Source: Isoetes taiwanensis (taxonomy: Eukaryota; Streptophyta; Lycopodiopsida; Isoetales; Isoetaceae). Taken from it: a stretch of 64,000 nt of DNA. Shown here piece after piece: positions 17,761 through 27,233 of the stretch. The stretch covers positions 186,001 through 250,000 of the forward strand of contig JAJEKV010000329.1 of the NCBI GenBank assembly GCA_021234155.1, given 5' to 3'. Position 1 is the stretch's first letter. Every line of letters begins with the position of its first letter. Below the pieces are notes generated by a model, which ran no database searches, was not told where the DNA came from, and saw only the letters and a list, made by a program, of their open reading frames with translations. A program made the position numbers and the translations under genes.

Positions 17761-20046
17761 GTTTTTAGCACAAAAACATGTACAGACTTTTATAAGACAA
17801 GTCCGACAATTACAACATGGTGCCAAAAATTTTAGGGGCGAAAATGATGGTAATGGTTGGGTTGTGTCGCCGTAAAAGATCTTCATGAATGTGTCGATGA
17901 CGGATAAGATCCGAAAGAATGTCAATGCAGAACGTGGATCATAGGAACTGGGCAAGAAAAATATGAAGACTATCCCATTATATCAAGGGGAAGTCCATTT
18001 GAACAAACAATGCCCAAAATTTTACTTACAAACAAGTATGATAGGGGCTTAAAAAAGTAAGCACCATAAAAGCGTGCCCCGTGATCAGCCATAGGGGAGC
18101 GTAAGCGTGGGCGTCAGCGTGGCCCGTGGGTCAGCAGCATGAGCATGGAAAATAAAAAGCATGAAGAGCGTGGCAAAGCGTGGGTCTTAAAAAACAGAGC
18201 GTGGGTTTTGTGAGGACAAAAATTACAGAGCGTGGCTTTTGCGTGGTCAATCTGCGTGGTTAATTTGCGTGGTCAATCGTGGGCAAAAATACAGAGCGTG
18301 GGCTGTGATCGTGACTTTTTAATTAGCGTGCCGTGAGCGGTTATCAGCCAGCAAAAATATTTTGCCTGTGGCGTGGAACGTGACCCGTGGGTACAAGCGT
18401 GGGTGCCCTGCACGTGAGTAGGGCACGGCAAGAATATAGGGTACCCTAAAAAGTGCAGAAAGGGGCGGCCAAATCTGAGCCGTTGAGGGGAAAAACCCTA
18501 GCATGAGCTGCAACCCTAGCCGAAAATGCTCTGTACTGCCGACCTGCAATGGTGCAGGTAACCGGATTTGAAGGTGAAAGTGCTGGTTCTTGCTTAACAC
18601 AGATGCAAGCTGGAAGTTACTAATTTGGTATAGCGGATATGATGCCGAAATATGAGCGCTTATGGATAGGAACTGGCCGGTGGTGCACAGGAATGCTCAA
18701 ATCTTCAGAAATGATGGCCAGAAATTGTTGCAACAGTGAAAACTTGATGGATGCAGACCAAAAATCGGTGCCCACAGAGGCTCAAAGCCATGGGTGACGT
18801 ATAGATGAGGAAGAAGCCAAGGGATCAATAGGTAAAGTTGAAAATAAATTGGTGCTCCAATCACGGCCGGAACTGTAATGTGCTGAGAATGCTTGTGTGT
18901 AGATGATGAAGACCAGAGAGACGTGAGAAATCCGAGTTTGAGGCTTCAAGGTGGAAGAGTTTCTTCAATCCAATTTGTGCTTGAATAGTTCTCTATAACT
19001 GGTATCTGCATGGAGCAGATGAATGGGGGCTAGTAGGGATGCTGGCCCTCTTAAAAACTCAATAAAAAATAGGATCATTTGTGTGCGGTAAAAAGGCATC
19101 GATGGAATGTATAGAAGGAAGAACTTGAATCCTTCTAGAGCCGGAAATGCGAGAATGATTTCTTTGTACTGATAAAATGAAACTTTAGTGCAGGTACTGG
19201 CAGGACAAACAAGTGATAGGAGTTGCCCCAACTCATGGATTCTGAGCTTCCTTTTGAATGTATGCAGAGACCGAGCTGAGAAGAACTAGAGAAAAAGGGC
19301 TGCACCAATTCTGAACCCAGGTAAAGCCTAATGCTTGAAATAATCCCTGTGGGCGCTCCAAATGAACTGACCATAATCGGAACTGTGATGCAGGGACTGA
19401 GATGGGCTGCATAAAGCATGCTACGATTTTTCTTGTAACAGGGTATGAGGGCTAGCCAGAGTGCTGGCCCTCCACAAAAATAAAACAAGAAAGCTTTGAA
19501 AACGTGTTCTGGATGCCAATAAATGAAGTGCTCCTGCACAAAGCTGCCCCAAAGCATGTTTGCATATAGCTGCACCAAATAAGATTGGAAATTTTTGATG
19601 TGCAGAATAGAGTTGTGCTGCACGAGTTTTTGGAAAAATATTGAGGAAAAGACAATCAAATTATTTTTAGAGTTTGCTGAAAAACCTGTAAGCAGGAATA
19701 AGAACGACCATAAAGGATTCAAAGTGTGATTTTTTTGATGATCTTGCACAGTGGAGTGCTGTCACCACTCCAGAAATCCTTGACTGCAAACTGGGCTTGC
19801 TGCACCTTAAGAACAGGGTCTTGAGAACAGATTTACGAGATTAAATGGATCAGCTGGCAGAATCATCAACTGTTTTGAAAAATTAAAGCCTTCAAGCGGA
19901 TACAGGAATCAGGAATCGACTTGGTTGGGCAAACTAAGGAAATCTAAAGGGTGAAGAATAGTATACAAGAAGTCTTCAAAACAGAGAAACATGAGAGCAG
20001 CAAGACAACAGCAGGCAGTAAGGCGAAGGAAAGTGATCACGAGCGA
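17761..20046 (-). other. internal region 1 of the LTR element
   Basis: About 2.3 kb without a recognisable retroviral domain. The longest minus frame (19135-19749, 204 residues) is hydrophobic/aromatic and Ser-rich with no zinc knuckle, protease or polymerase motif; it is conserved in copy 2 simply because the copies are young. 18080-18420 is packed with the word GCGTGG. The internal regions differ in one block: 19075-19098 here versus about 21735-21757 in copy 2. Confidence 0.8.
18081..18420. repeat. GCGTGG-rich motif cluster, copy 1
   Basis: More than fifteen occurrences of GCGTGG or CGTGGG within 340 bp, including GCGTGGTCAAT and AGCGTGGGCT phrases. The same cluster is at 20741-21080. It is irregularly spaced and noncoding. 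Confidence 0.75.
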
Positions 20047-20063
20047 CCCCGGCAACGGCGCCA
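20047..20063 (-). promoter_or_regulatory. primer binding site (tRNA-Asp type), left unit
   Basis: Minus-strand TGGCGCCGTTGCCGGGG, one base after the end of LTR 2. It is complementary to the 3' end expected for plant tRNA-Asp (..CCCGGCAACGGCGCCA). Confidence 0.9.
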
Positions 20064-20064
20064 G

Positions 20065-20404
20065 TGTTAGTTGTGAGTTCTTGGCATACACCTTGCAGCA
20101 GCAGTCTATGACTGCCGGATGATACAAAGTTGCCATGCTCATGATCACAAAACAAGAACAAGACAAATAAATATGTACAAAGAGTGAAGGGAACGTGGCC
20201 AAATGAGGCTCTCCAAATATGAGATCAAACCTGAGTACATCTGAAGAGGCTCCGGTCTAATATAGTGTAGACCGCAAATCTGAGCCCTACATCTAACTAA
20301 ATCTATACCATACACTTAAGTTAACCTAAGCATGCCAAGTGTCAGTCTGCCACCACTGACACCTAACATGTGCATGCACAATGTTAACCACTAGGTGGTT
20401 AACA
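20065..20404 (-). repeat. LTR 2 (shared middle LTR)
   Basis: 340 bp, serving as 5' LTR of the left unit and 3' LTR of the right unit, with no extra bases on either side. A polypurine tract follows at 20405-20420. Confidence 0.93.
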
Positions 20405-22703
20405 CTGCCTCCCCCTAAAAGTTTTTAGCACAAAAACATGTACAGACTTTTATAAGACAAGTCCGACAATTACAACATGGTGCCAAAAATTTTAGGGGCG
20501 AAAATGATGGTAATGGTTGGGTTGGGTCGCCGTAAAAGATCTTCATTAATGTGTCGGTGACGGATAAGATCCGAAAGAATGTCAATGCAGAACGTGGATC
20601 ATAGGAACTGGGCAAGAAAAATATGAAGACTATCCCCTTATATCATGGGGAAGTCCATTTGAACAAACAATGCCCAAAATTTTACTTACAAACAAGTATG
20701 ATAGGGGCTTAAAAAAGTAAGCACCATAAAAGCGTGCCCCGTGATCAGCCATAGGGGAGCGTGAGCGTGGGCGTCAGCGTGGCCCGTGGGTCAGCAGCAT
20801 GAGCATGGAAAATAAAAAGCATGAAGAGCGTGGCAAAGCGTGGGTCTTAAAAAACAGAGCGTGGGTTTTGTGAGGACAAAAATTACAGAGCGTGGCTTTT
20901 GCGTGGTCAATCTGCGTGGTTAATTTGCGTGGTCAATCGTGGGCAAAAATACAGAGCGTGGGCTGTGATCGTGACTTTTTAATTAGCGTGCCGTGAGCGG
21001 TTATCAGCCAGCAAAAATATTTTGCCTGTGGCGTGGAACGTGACCCGTGGGTACAAGCGTGGGTGCCCTGCACGTGAGTAGGGCACGGCAAGAATATAGG
21101 GTACCCTAAAAAGTGCAGAAAGGGGCGGCCAAATCTGAGCCGTTGAGGGGAAAAACCCTAGCATGAGCTGCAACCCTAGCCGAAAATGCTCTGTACTGCC
21201 GACCTGCAATGGTGCAGGTAACCGGATTTGAAGGTGAAAGTGCTGGTTCTTGCTTAACACAGATGCAAGCTGGAAGTTACTAATTTGGTATAGCGGATAT
21301 GATGCCGAAATATGAGCGCTTATGGATAGGAACTGGCCGGTGGTGCACAGGAATGCTCAAATCTTCAGAAATGATGGCCAGAAATTGTTGCAACAGTGAA
21401 AACTTGATGGATGCAGACCAAAAATCGGTGCCCACAGAGGCTCAAAGCCATGGGTGACGTATAGATGAGGAAGAAGCCAAGGGATCAATAGGTAAAGTTG
21501 AAAATAAATTGGTGCTCCAATCACGGCCGGAACTGTAATGTGCTGAGAATGCTTGTGTGTAGATGATGAAGACCAGAGAGACGTGAGAAATCCGAGTTTG
21601 AGGCTTCAAGGTGGAAGAGTTTCTTCAATCCAATTTGTGCTTGAATAGTTCTCTATAACTGGTATCTGCATGGAGCAGATGAATGGGGGCTAGTAGGGAT
21701 GCTGGCCCTCTTAAAAACTCAATAAAAAAATAGGATCGCTGTGTGCAGGTGCAGACTGATGGAATGTATAGAAGGAAGAACTTGAATCCTTCTAGAGCCG
21801 GAAATGCGAGAATGATTTCTTTGTACTGATAAAATGAAACTTTAGTGTAGGTACTGGCAGGACAAACAAGTGATAGGAGTTGCCCCAACTCATGGATTCT
21901 GAGCTTCCTTTTGAATGTATGCAGAGACCGAGCTGAGAAGAACTAGAGAAAAAGGGCTGCACCAATTCTGAACCCAGGTAAAGCCTAATGCTTGAAATAA
22001 TCCCTGTGGGCGCTCCAAATGAACTGACCATAATCGGAACTGTGATGCAGGGACTGAGATGGGCTGCATAAAGCATGCTACGATTTTTCTTGTAACAGGG
22101 TATGAGGGCTAGCCAGAGTGCTGGCCCTCCACAAAAATAAAACAAGAAAGCTTTGAAAACGTGTTCTGGATGCCAATAAATGAAGTGCTCCTGCACAAAG
22201 CTGCCCCAAAGCATGTTTGCATATAGCTGCACCAAATAAGATTGGAAATTTTTGATGTGCAGAATAGAGTTGTGCTGCACGAGTTTTTGGAAAAATATTG
22301 AGGAAAAGACAATCAAATTATTTTTAGAGTTTGCTGAAAAACCTGTAAGCAGGAATAAGAACGACCATAAAGGATTCAAAGTGTGATTTTTTTGATGATC
22401 TTGCACAGTGGAGTGCTGTCACCACTCCAGAAATCCTTGACTGCAAACTGGGCTTGCTGCACCTTAAGAACAGGGTCTTGAGAACAGATTTACGAGATTA
22501 AATGGATCAGCTGGCAGAATCATCAACTGTTTTGAAAAATTAAAGCCTTCAAGCGGATACAGGAATCAGGAATCGACTTGGTTGGGCAAACTAAGGAAAT
22601 CTAAAGGGTGAAGAATAGTATACAAGAAGTCTTCAAAACAGAGAAACATGAGAGCAGCAAGACAACAGCAGGCAGTAAGGCGAAGGAAAGTGATCACGAG
22701 CGA
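20405..22703 (-). other. internal region 2 of the LTR element
   Basis: Nearly identical to internal region 1, including the GCGTGG cluster (20741-21080) and the 204-residue frame at 21792-22406. One block around 21728-21760 is clearly different (TAGGATCGCTGTGTGCAGGTG versus TAGGATCATTTGTGTGCGGT in copy 1), plus a few single-base changes. Confidence 0.85.
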
Positions 22704-22720
22704 CCCCGGCAACGGCGCCA
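22704..22720 (-). promoter_or_regulatory. primer binding site (tRNA-Asp type), right unit
   Basis: Same 17 bases as at 20047-20063, one base from LTR 3. Confidence 0.9.
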
Positions 22721-22721
22721 G

Positions 22722-23061
22722 TGTTAGTTGTGAGTTCTTGGCATACACCTTGCAGCAGCAGTCTATGACTGCCGGATGCCACAAAGCTGCCATGCTCATG
22801 ATCACAAAACAAGAACAAGACAAATAAATATGTACAAAGAGTGAAGGGAACGTGGCCAAATGAGGCTCTCCAAATATGAGATCAAACCTGAGTACATCTG
22901 AAGAGGCTCCGGTCTAATATAGTGTAGACTGCAAATCTGAGCCCTACATCTAACTAAATCTATACCATACACTTAAGTTAACCTAAGCATGCCAAGTGTC
23001 AGTCTGCCACCACTGACACCTAACATGTGCATGCACAATGTTAACCACTAGGTGGTTAACA
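22722..23061 (-). repeat. LTR 3 (5' LTR of the right unit)
   Basis: 340 bp. It differs from LTR 2 at about four positions (for example GATGCCACAAAGCTG versus GATGATACAAAGTTG near 22777-22790), roughly 1 percent. It is followed by the target duplication CCCAT. Confidence 0.92.
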
Positions 23062-23066
23062 CCCAT

Positions 23067-23623
23067 CACAGCCGGCTAGAGGGCCATTGCCCATCTTCAA
23101 CTTGAACCTCATTGAAGGTGACTCATCACCCAAGAGGTGTCGAGCTCATGCCTTGCCACACGCAGTGGCAAGCCATTAAGCCTAGCCCGCTAAGATCCCT
23201 GGTAGGTTTTACACACAAGAGGGATTAGTCTGTAATGGGACAAGTCCTCCTTATTCCACCGGTCTAGCCCCGCCACTCACAACCAGGCGGGCTCTTGTAT
23301 ACAGGCCGCATTAATTGGGAATTATTGAGGCTATCTAGATGCATCTACTATTGAAGGTTTCATGGCCTCTACCCCCCTTCCAATACACCGGAGTGAGCAT
23401 AGAATGGAACACCATCATCAAAGAACTGAAATACTGAATAATATCTGTACTAAGCATACATGGTTAGGTTCATTCGTTAAGGCTTGTGATCTTAGGATCT
23501 ATAAGGCTTCTAAGACTGATCTACCATGCTATCCTCTAGCTCATTGCCAGGCTAAAAGTTGGCATTGCACAATGGAATCACAGGTTACCTGTGTATGTCA
23601 TGCCCTATCGACGGCCAGGAAGG
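23067..23623. other. spacer of the inverted repeat, no gene recognised
   Basis: It continues the pre-insertion sequence of 17404. Short open frames only (for example 23362-23667, 101 residues, no recognised domain). Confidence 0.4.
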
Positions 23624-23760
23624 TGCCACGTGGCACAATTTTGTCCAACAATGATAAATACATATAAAAAAATTCACAGGCTTCTGGAAATTTCTTGAAG
23701 CTTCGTACATGATGCTCGAGCATCTAGAAGCTTTCGGATTGTCCCGACATCATATAAAAA
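23624..23760 (+). promoter_or_regulatory. promoter-like block: G-box, five-unit heat-shock element, TATA
   Basis: In order: the perfect palindromic G-box TGCCACGTGGCA (23624-23635); five contiguous alternating units TTC-GAA-TTC-GAA-TTC at strict 5 bp steps (23682-23704, a complete heat-shock element); a shorter GAAGCTTTC element (23727-23735); and CATATAAAAAG (23751-23761), a good TATA box. The next ATG is at 23802, about 50 bp below the TATA box, as in plant small heat-shock genes. A second TATA-like CATATAAAAAA is at 23661-23671. The arrangement predicts heat- and perhaps ABA- or light-responsive transcription. Confidence 0.7.
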
Positions 23761-23801
23761 GAGTGAGAGGCAAACAGTTTGAAAGATTCAGCGACCGAGT
23801 T

Positions 23802-23927
23802 ATGGCGTCTTCGAGCACTGCGAGCGACTGCTGGCGGCTAAAGGTGGAGCGGCGACGTTCATATGGGCTCTTTTCTTGGTGGCAAGCAAAGCTTCCCTTA
23901 CAGGGCAATTCTATTGAACATAATTAG
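23802..23927 (+). CDS. small ORF behind the heat-shock promoter, 41 aa, hypothetical
   Basis: Reads MASSSTASDCWRLKVERRRS and ends ...LPLQGNSIEHN. The start is chosen because it is the first ATG after the TATA box and has a plant-like context (GTTATGGCG, G at +4). The MASSS start is typical of many plant proteins, but the frame stops after 41 codons. It does not look like an alpha-crystallin small heat-shock protein. It may be a truncated gene whose 5' part was captured, or a functionless frame. Confidence 0.3.
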   Translation: MASSSTASDCWRLKVERRRSYGLFSWWQAKLPLQGNSIEHN

Positions 23928-24272
23928 GGCCAAAGACATTACCACATTATACTTCTTTTAATTTTTCCAAACATAAGGAAGCTCAAGAATAAGCGGGTAT
24001 GCACATTCATTACTCATTATTTATATAAGAGAGTCCAAGCATGCAATATGGTGGTGCATGGAATAGAAGAATAATTGGACCAGGAGGTCAGGGATGAAGT
24101 TGCTAAAGGTTGAATATTCAATAATTATGTACTGGGTAATTTTCAACAACTATGTACCAGGTATTTTCATGGGGAGCTTTATGCTGCATAAAAAGTTTAG
24201 GCGGCTGGAAGATGAGGCATCACGAATGGAGGAGCCACCAATCATGCCAAGTCTAGTAGCACTGAGACTTTT

Positions 24273-24462
24273 TAAGGAAGGAAGGAAGAAAGGAAGGTAT
24301 TTTTATCGTCCACGGAGACCAATCGGTCTATGGGACCCATACAAAAGCGCAGCAAGCGGATTACTACCCGGATTAAAAAACCCCCGCCCCGAAGGGTTTT
24401 CGAGGGAAAAACCGTGGCAGCAATCAGCCTGCTGACAAACTGTTCCAATATACGAAATGCAA
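24273..24462 (-). mobile_element. 5'-truncated LINE 3' end with (TTCC)n tail
   Basis: On minus: hairpin-type GGTTTTTCCCTCGAAAACCC, then TGGGTCCCATAGACCGATTG, GTCTCCGTGGACGATAAAAA, then a CCTTCC-type tail (24275-24296 on plus as GGAAGG repeats). It shares the 3' core TCTCCGTGGACG with 26445 and 41670. ACTT on both sides (near 24268 and 24464) could be the target duplication. It sits exactly at the inner edge of the right inverted-repeat arm. Confidence 0.65.
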
Positions 24463-24600
24463 ACTTGGCATTTCTTTCCTCATTGTGGCATTTTTTTCTT
24501 GGCTTTCTATCTTTTTTGGACAGATTCCTTCGACTTTCGACCTTGTTCTTGTAAACTAAAGTCCTCTTCTTATCGAGAGTTTTGTCGTATTCATCCGAAT

Positions 24601-24660
24601 CCAATTCTAGAATCCCATCGATCCGAGCCCTTGAATCAGAATTCTAGAATTGGCAGGCAT
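24601..24660 (+). repeat. palindromic core shared with the tyrosine-recombinase element
   Basis: CCAATTCTAGAAT, then CCCATCGATCCGAGCC, then about 10 bases, then ATTCTAGAATTGG. The central CCCATCGATCCGAGCC and the flanking inverted AGAAT/ATTCT also occur at 47578-47640 and, in part, 49350-49391. Confidence 0.7.
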
Positions 24661-25198
24661 GCATGTCTCGTACACATGCATGTAAATTTTGGGCTTCTAG
24701 TTCATTTGAGAGATTGCTACTTAATGCACGGTGGTTCTTCATCAACGTCTCATCGGCGCTTCATCATCTCTTTTAACAGTACCTTATTCTCAATTTTTGA
24801 AGCCCATTCCCCTCTCTTCCCAACCAAATCCCCATTTCTTTGTTTAATGTAATTTGCACGTGGTATGCTTGAATAGCCCCTCTAGTTGAAGAGGTTGTTT
24901 TGTCGCGTGGCACGCATGATCAGCCCCTTCATTTTGGGAGGTTTGTTTTTTCATGTTATATTCTAGTGTTAATGATACAGGATGGCAAGCTACTTCAACT
25001 TTTTCCTTCGTGGGTTCTTTATAAGAGCGATTATTCAGTCTTATGTTTGTCCACGCCCCTTGTTGAGGGCTTATCACCAGGGTTTTCCTCGAAAACCTCA
25101 AAGGGCAGGGCAGGTACACCAATCAACATCTATTAATATTATATATTTTAGGGTTCAAGTTGTGTAATTGAATATTCTTTATAATTTTCATTTTTATA

Positions 25199-25580
25199 GG
25201 TAGTTTATAGGTGTGCGGCTACCCACTATCCACTATTATAGAAAATCTGCTGAGATGAATGAGAAGTCTATCTATCAATTTTTTCGTAGTCATGTGACCC
25301 CAATTCTAGAATGTCATGACGAAGACATGCTGGAGACACAAGCAATAAAGGGTTGGGCTGAGAGCCTCTTTTATTCAAAACGTAGTAGCAATTGAAGGAA
25401 TCTCCATATGCAAGGAGACACTTCCCATCAACGTTGATGTTGCAACAAAGAAGGGGTCATTGAAGGCGCCATATGAGACATCGTTTGACATTTCTATGCA
25501 TATCTCTCTCCCCGAGGATCGGATTCAGGCGTTTTTTGGTGATTTGGAAAGCCTGGACTGTAAACTTTCCATTGGTGTAT
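25199..25580 (+). pseudogene. captured gene fragment, right-arm copy
   Basis: After a possible acceptor TTTTTATAG (ends 25199) an open frame contains MNEKSIYQFFRSHVTPILEC, HDEDMLETQAIKGWAESLFY and stops at 25395; a shifted frame continues EGISICKETLPINVDVATK, APYETSFDISMHISLPEDRI, AFFGDLESLDCKLSIGV. Both look like real protein, joined by one frameshift near 25388. I do not recognise the family. Being in both arms, it would form perfect double-stranded RNA if the region were transcribed through. Confidence 0.45.
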
Positions 25581-25965
25581 AGTATCGGACAGTTCAATAA
25601 TAGAATTATTGCCTGATTTGAGGTTTCACATTTCGGCTTTTTTTGGTTAACCCGGTGTATCTTCCTCTACTATTATATTTTTTGCCACTTCTACTTCCAT
25701 GGCACTAGGATATCCTTATATTTCTCTCTTTTGTGGTTTCTAGAGTAAGACATTTTATAAGAACGTTGTTGTGATACTTCTTCTAATAGAGTATAAGTCA
25801 ATTCATGCTCCAGCTTCACATCCGCAGAATTCTTTTACCGGTATCATGTACTCTTTTCACCCTTACTTGCGTGTCGGATTTGACACAGTGGAAATTGGAT
25901 TTGTTGTTTTCTCCTTGCATTATTTGTTTTGTATGTCTCTCTCTTTTTCATCCTCTTGATCTTCT

Positions 25966-26490
25966 GTACTTGTACACCCAGCTACCCATGAAGAAGCACA
26001 GGCTTATAGCTTCCATTCGCACGGGGGCACATCGCCTCCGCATTGAAACAGGACGTTGGGCTCGGGAAGCACGAGAGCAAAGGCTTTGCCAGTGTTGCCA
26101 CCAGGGCGCGATTGAGGATGAATGTCATGCCCTCCAGATCTGCCCAGCATTTGCCCATATCAGAGAGCGATATGTTCGATTACTAGTGCACGGCCGGCCC
26201 GTTGCATCGGTTATTGACTACGGCGTCGGTGGGGTTTGTTGGGGTCGTACCTCCGGAGGTTATGGATGCACGGACGTTTCGTTTGTGTCCTACGGGGGCG
26301 GTCTTGAACCTGTCCTATGCAATTGGACGGTGTGCCGGCCTGAGCTTATTATCGCTAAGGTTTTTCCTCGGAAACCCAGGGTAGGGGTTTTTAATCCTCT
26401 CAATTACTTGCTGCTCTCTTTTTGTTTGGGTCCCATAGGCCAATTGGTCTCCGTGGACGCTAAATTCTATTCTATTCTATTCTATTCTAT
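25966..26490 (+). mobile_element. 5'-truncated LINE insertion with (ATTCT)n tail
   Basis: Absent from the left arm, where the uninterrupted site reads GATCTTCTCTAATATGCC (about 15005-15035 inverted), so its limits are exact. It encodes LIASIRTGAHRLRIETGRWA, then QRLCQCCHQGAIEDECHALQ, ICPAFAHIRERY, a C..C...H...C type LINE C-terminus. The 3' UTR has TTTTTCCTCGGAAACCC, then CCCATAGGCCAATTGGTCTC, CGTGGACGCTAAATTC, then five ATTCT units. Confidence 0.88.
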
Positions 26491-27028
26491 TCTAATATGC
26501 CAAAGGTTCTAGTAGGCAAGAAGCGTTGCTGACCACAAAGATTAATACTGGGGGGCAATCCATCTTGAATTGGAGGACAAGGAAACATATGGTAATATTT
26601 AAATAGATCCTTTTAAAAACCCTCTATGCCCTCTTCAAAAAAAACCCTCAAAAAAAAATTCCCTCTTTCTAGCTAGTTGTTATAGAGTTGCTGATGCATT
26701 TAGCACAACAAAATTGCATTTGCAATATTTTTCAAGTGGCTCAAATGGTTGATAAAGTTGCAATGTTGGTTCCCATTGCATATATTAATCATGTCAACAT
26801 CATTTTGGCTGTTTCAGCCAGTATCTACATTGAAATGATAAGTCTTTTTGAAGAAAATATTATGAATTTTCTGTGGGTCCATATAATTATTGTTATGTGT
26901 CTGTAACCTGCAACCGATTCAAAAGCTTGGATTTATGTATTCATCCTTCTAAGTTCCAGTTGTACGCCATGAATTGTTTTTTAAGTGTTCAATTTACTTT
27001 GGACCTGCTTATATTTTATTAGTTGCAG

Positions 27029-27206
27029 TAATTGGAGTCGTGCAGATAATTTAAAAGGAATTTTTGACAAATGCATCTCAGAGTCATCAAGGAATACTAG
27101 GTATGTGACCAATGCCAAAACAGAAAGGAGTTTAAACTGGTATATGAAGGAATGGAAATTAAATGTGCAGCTTCAAGGGGAGGGTTTAGATGATAATTCA
27201 AACTAG
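27029..27206 (+). pseudogene. candidate terminal exon of unknown gene
   Basis: Acceptor TTAGTTGCAG ends at 27028. The open frame reads NWSRADNLKGIFDKCISESS, RNTRYVTNAKTERSLNWYMK, EWKLNVQLQGEGLDDNSN, then TAG at 27204-27206. It has a natural residue composition, so it is probably a host-derived exon. The stop codon coincides with the CTAG end of the Helitron next to it. No domain recognised. Confidence 0.35.
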
Positions 27207-27233
27207 TAATGTTGCCCGGCGTTGCCGGGCATA
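27203..27233 (-). mobile_element. Helitron 3' terminus
   Basis: On minus: GCCCGGC, AAC, GCCGGGC (7 bp stem, 3 nt loop), then AACATTA, then CTAG, followed by T. A GC hairpin 6-12 nt before CTRR and insertion before T is the Helitron 3' signature. The body would lie at higher coordinates; no TC start or Rep/helicase sequence was identified, so its length is unknown. Confidence 0.6.

Larger units (their letters stand above)
17405..23061 (-). mobile_element. non-autonomous LTR retrotransposon in tandem: LTR-int-LTR-int-LTR
   Basis: Three 340 bp LTRs and two internal regions of about 2.3 kb, repeat distance 2660 and 2657 bp. Read on minus, each LTR starts TGTTAACCACC and ends CAACTAACA. A primer site for tRNA-Asp (TGGCGCCGTTGCCGGGG) adjoins the 5' LTR of each unit and a polypurine tract (AGGGGGAGG) adjoins the 3' LTR. 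The whole block is flanked by CCCAT (17400-17404 and 23062-23066), a 5 bp target duplication, with none between the units. No gag, protease, reverse transcriptase or integrase is recognisable, so it must be moved by another element's proteins. The tRNA-Asp site is typical of some plant Ty3/gypsy lineages. Confidence 0.93.
24463..26786. repeat. right arm of the long inverted repeat
   Basis: Inverse copy of 14731-16480 carrying two extra pieces: a LINE insertion (25966-26490) and about 45 bp near 25612-25655. Without them its length is close to that of the left arm. Confidence 0.9.

Noticed and set aside
19135-19749. 204-residue minus frame repeated at 21792-22406 as a gag protein
   Set aside because: No zinc knuckle or other retroviral motif; conserved only because the two internal regions are young copies.
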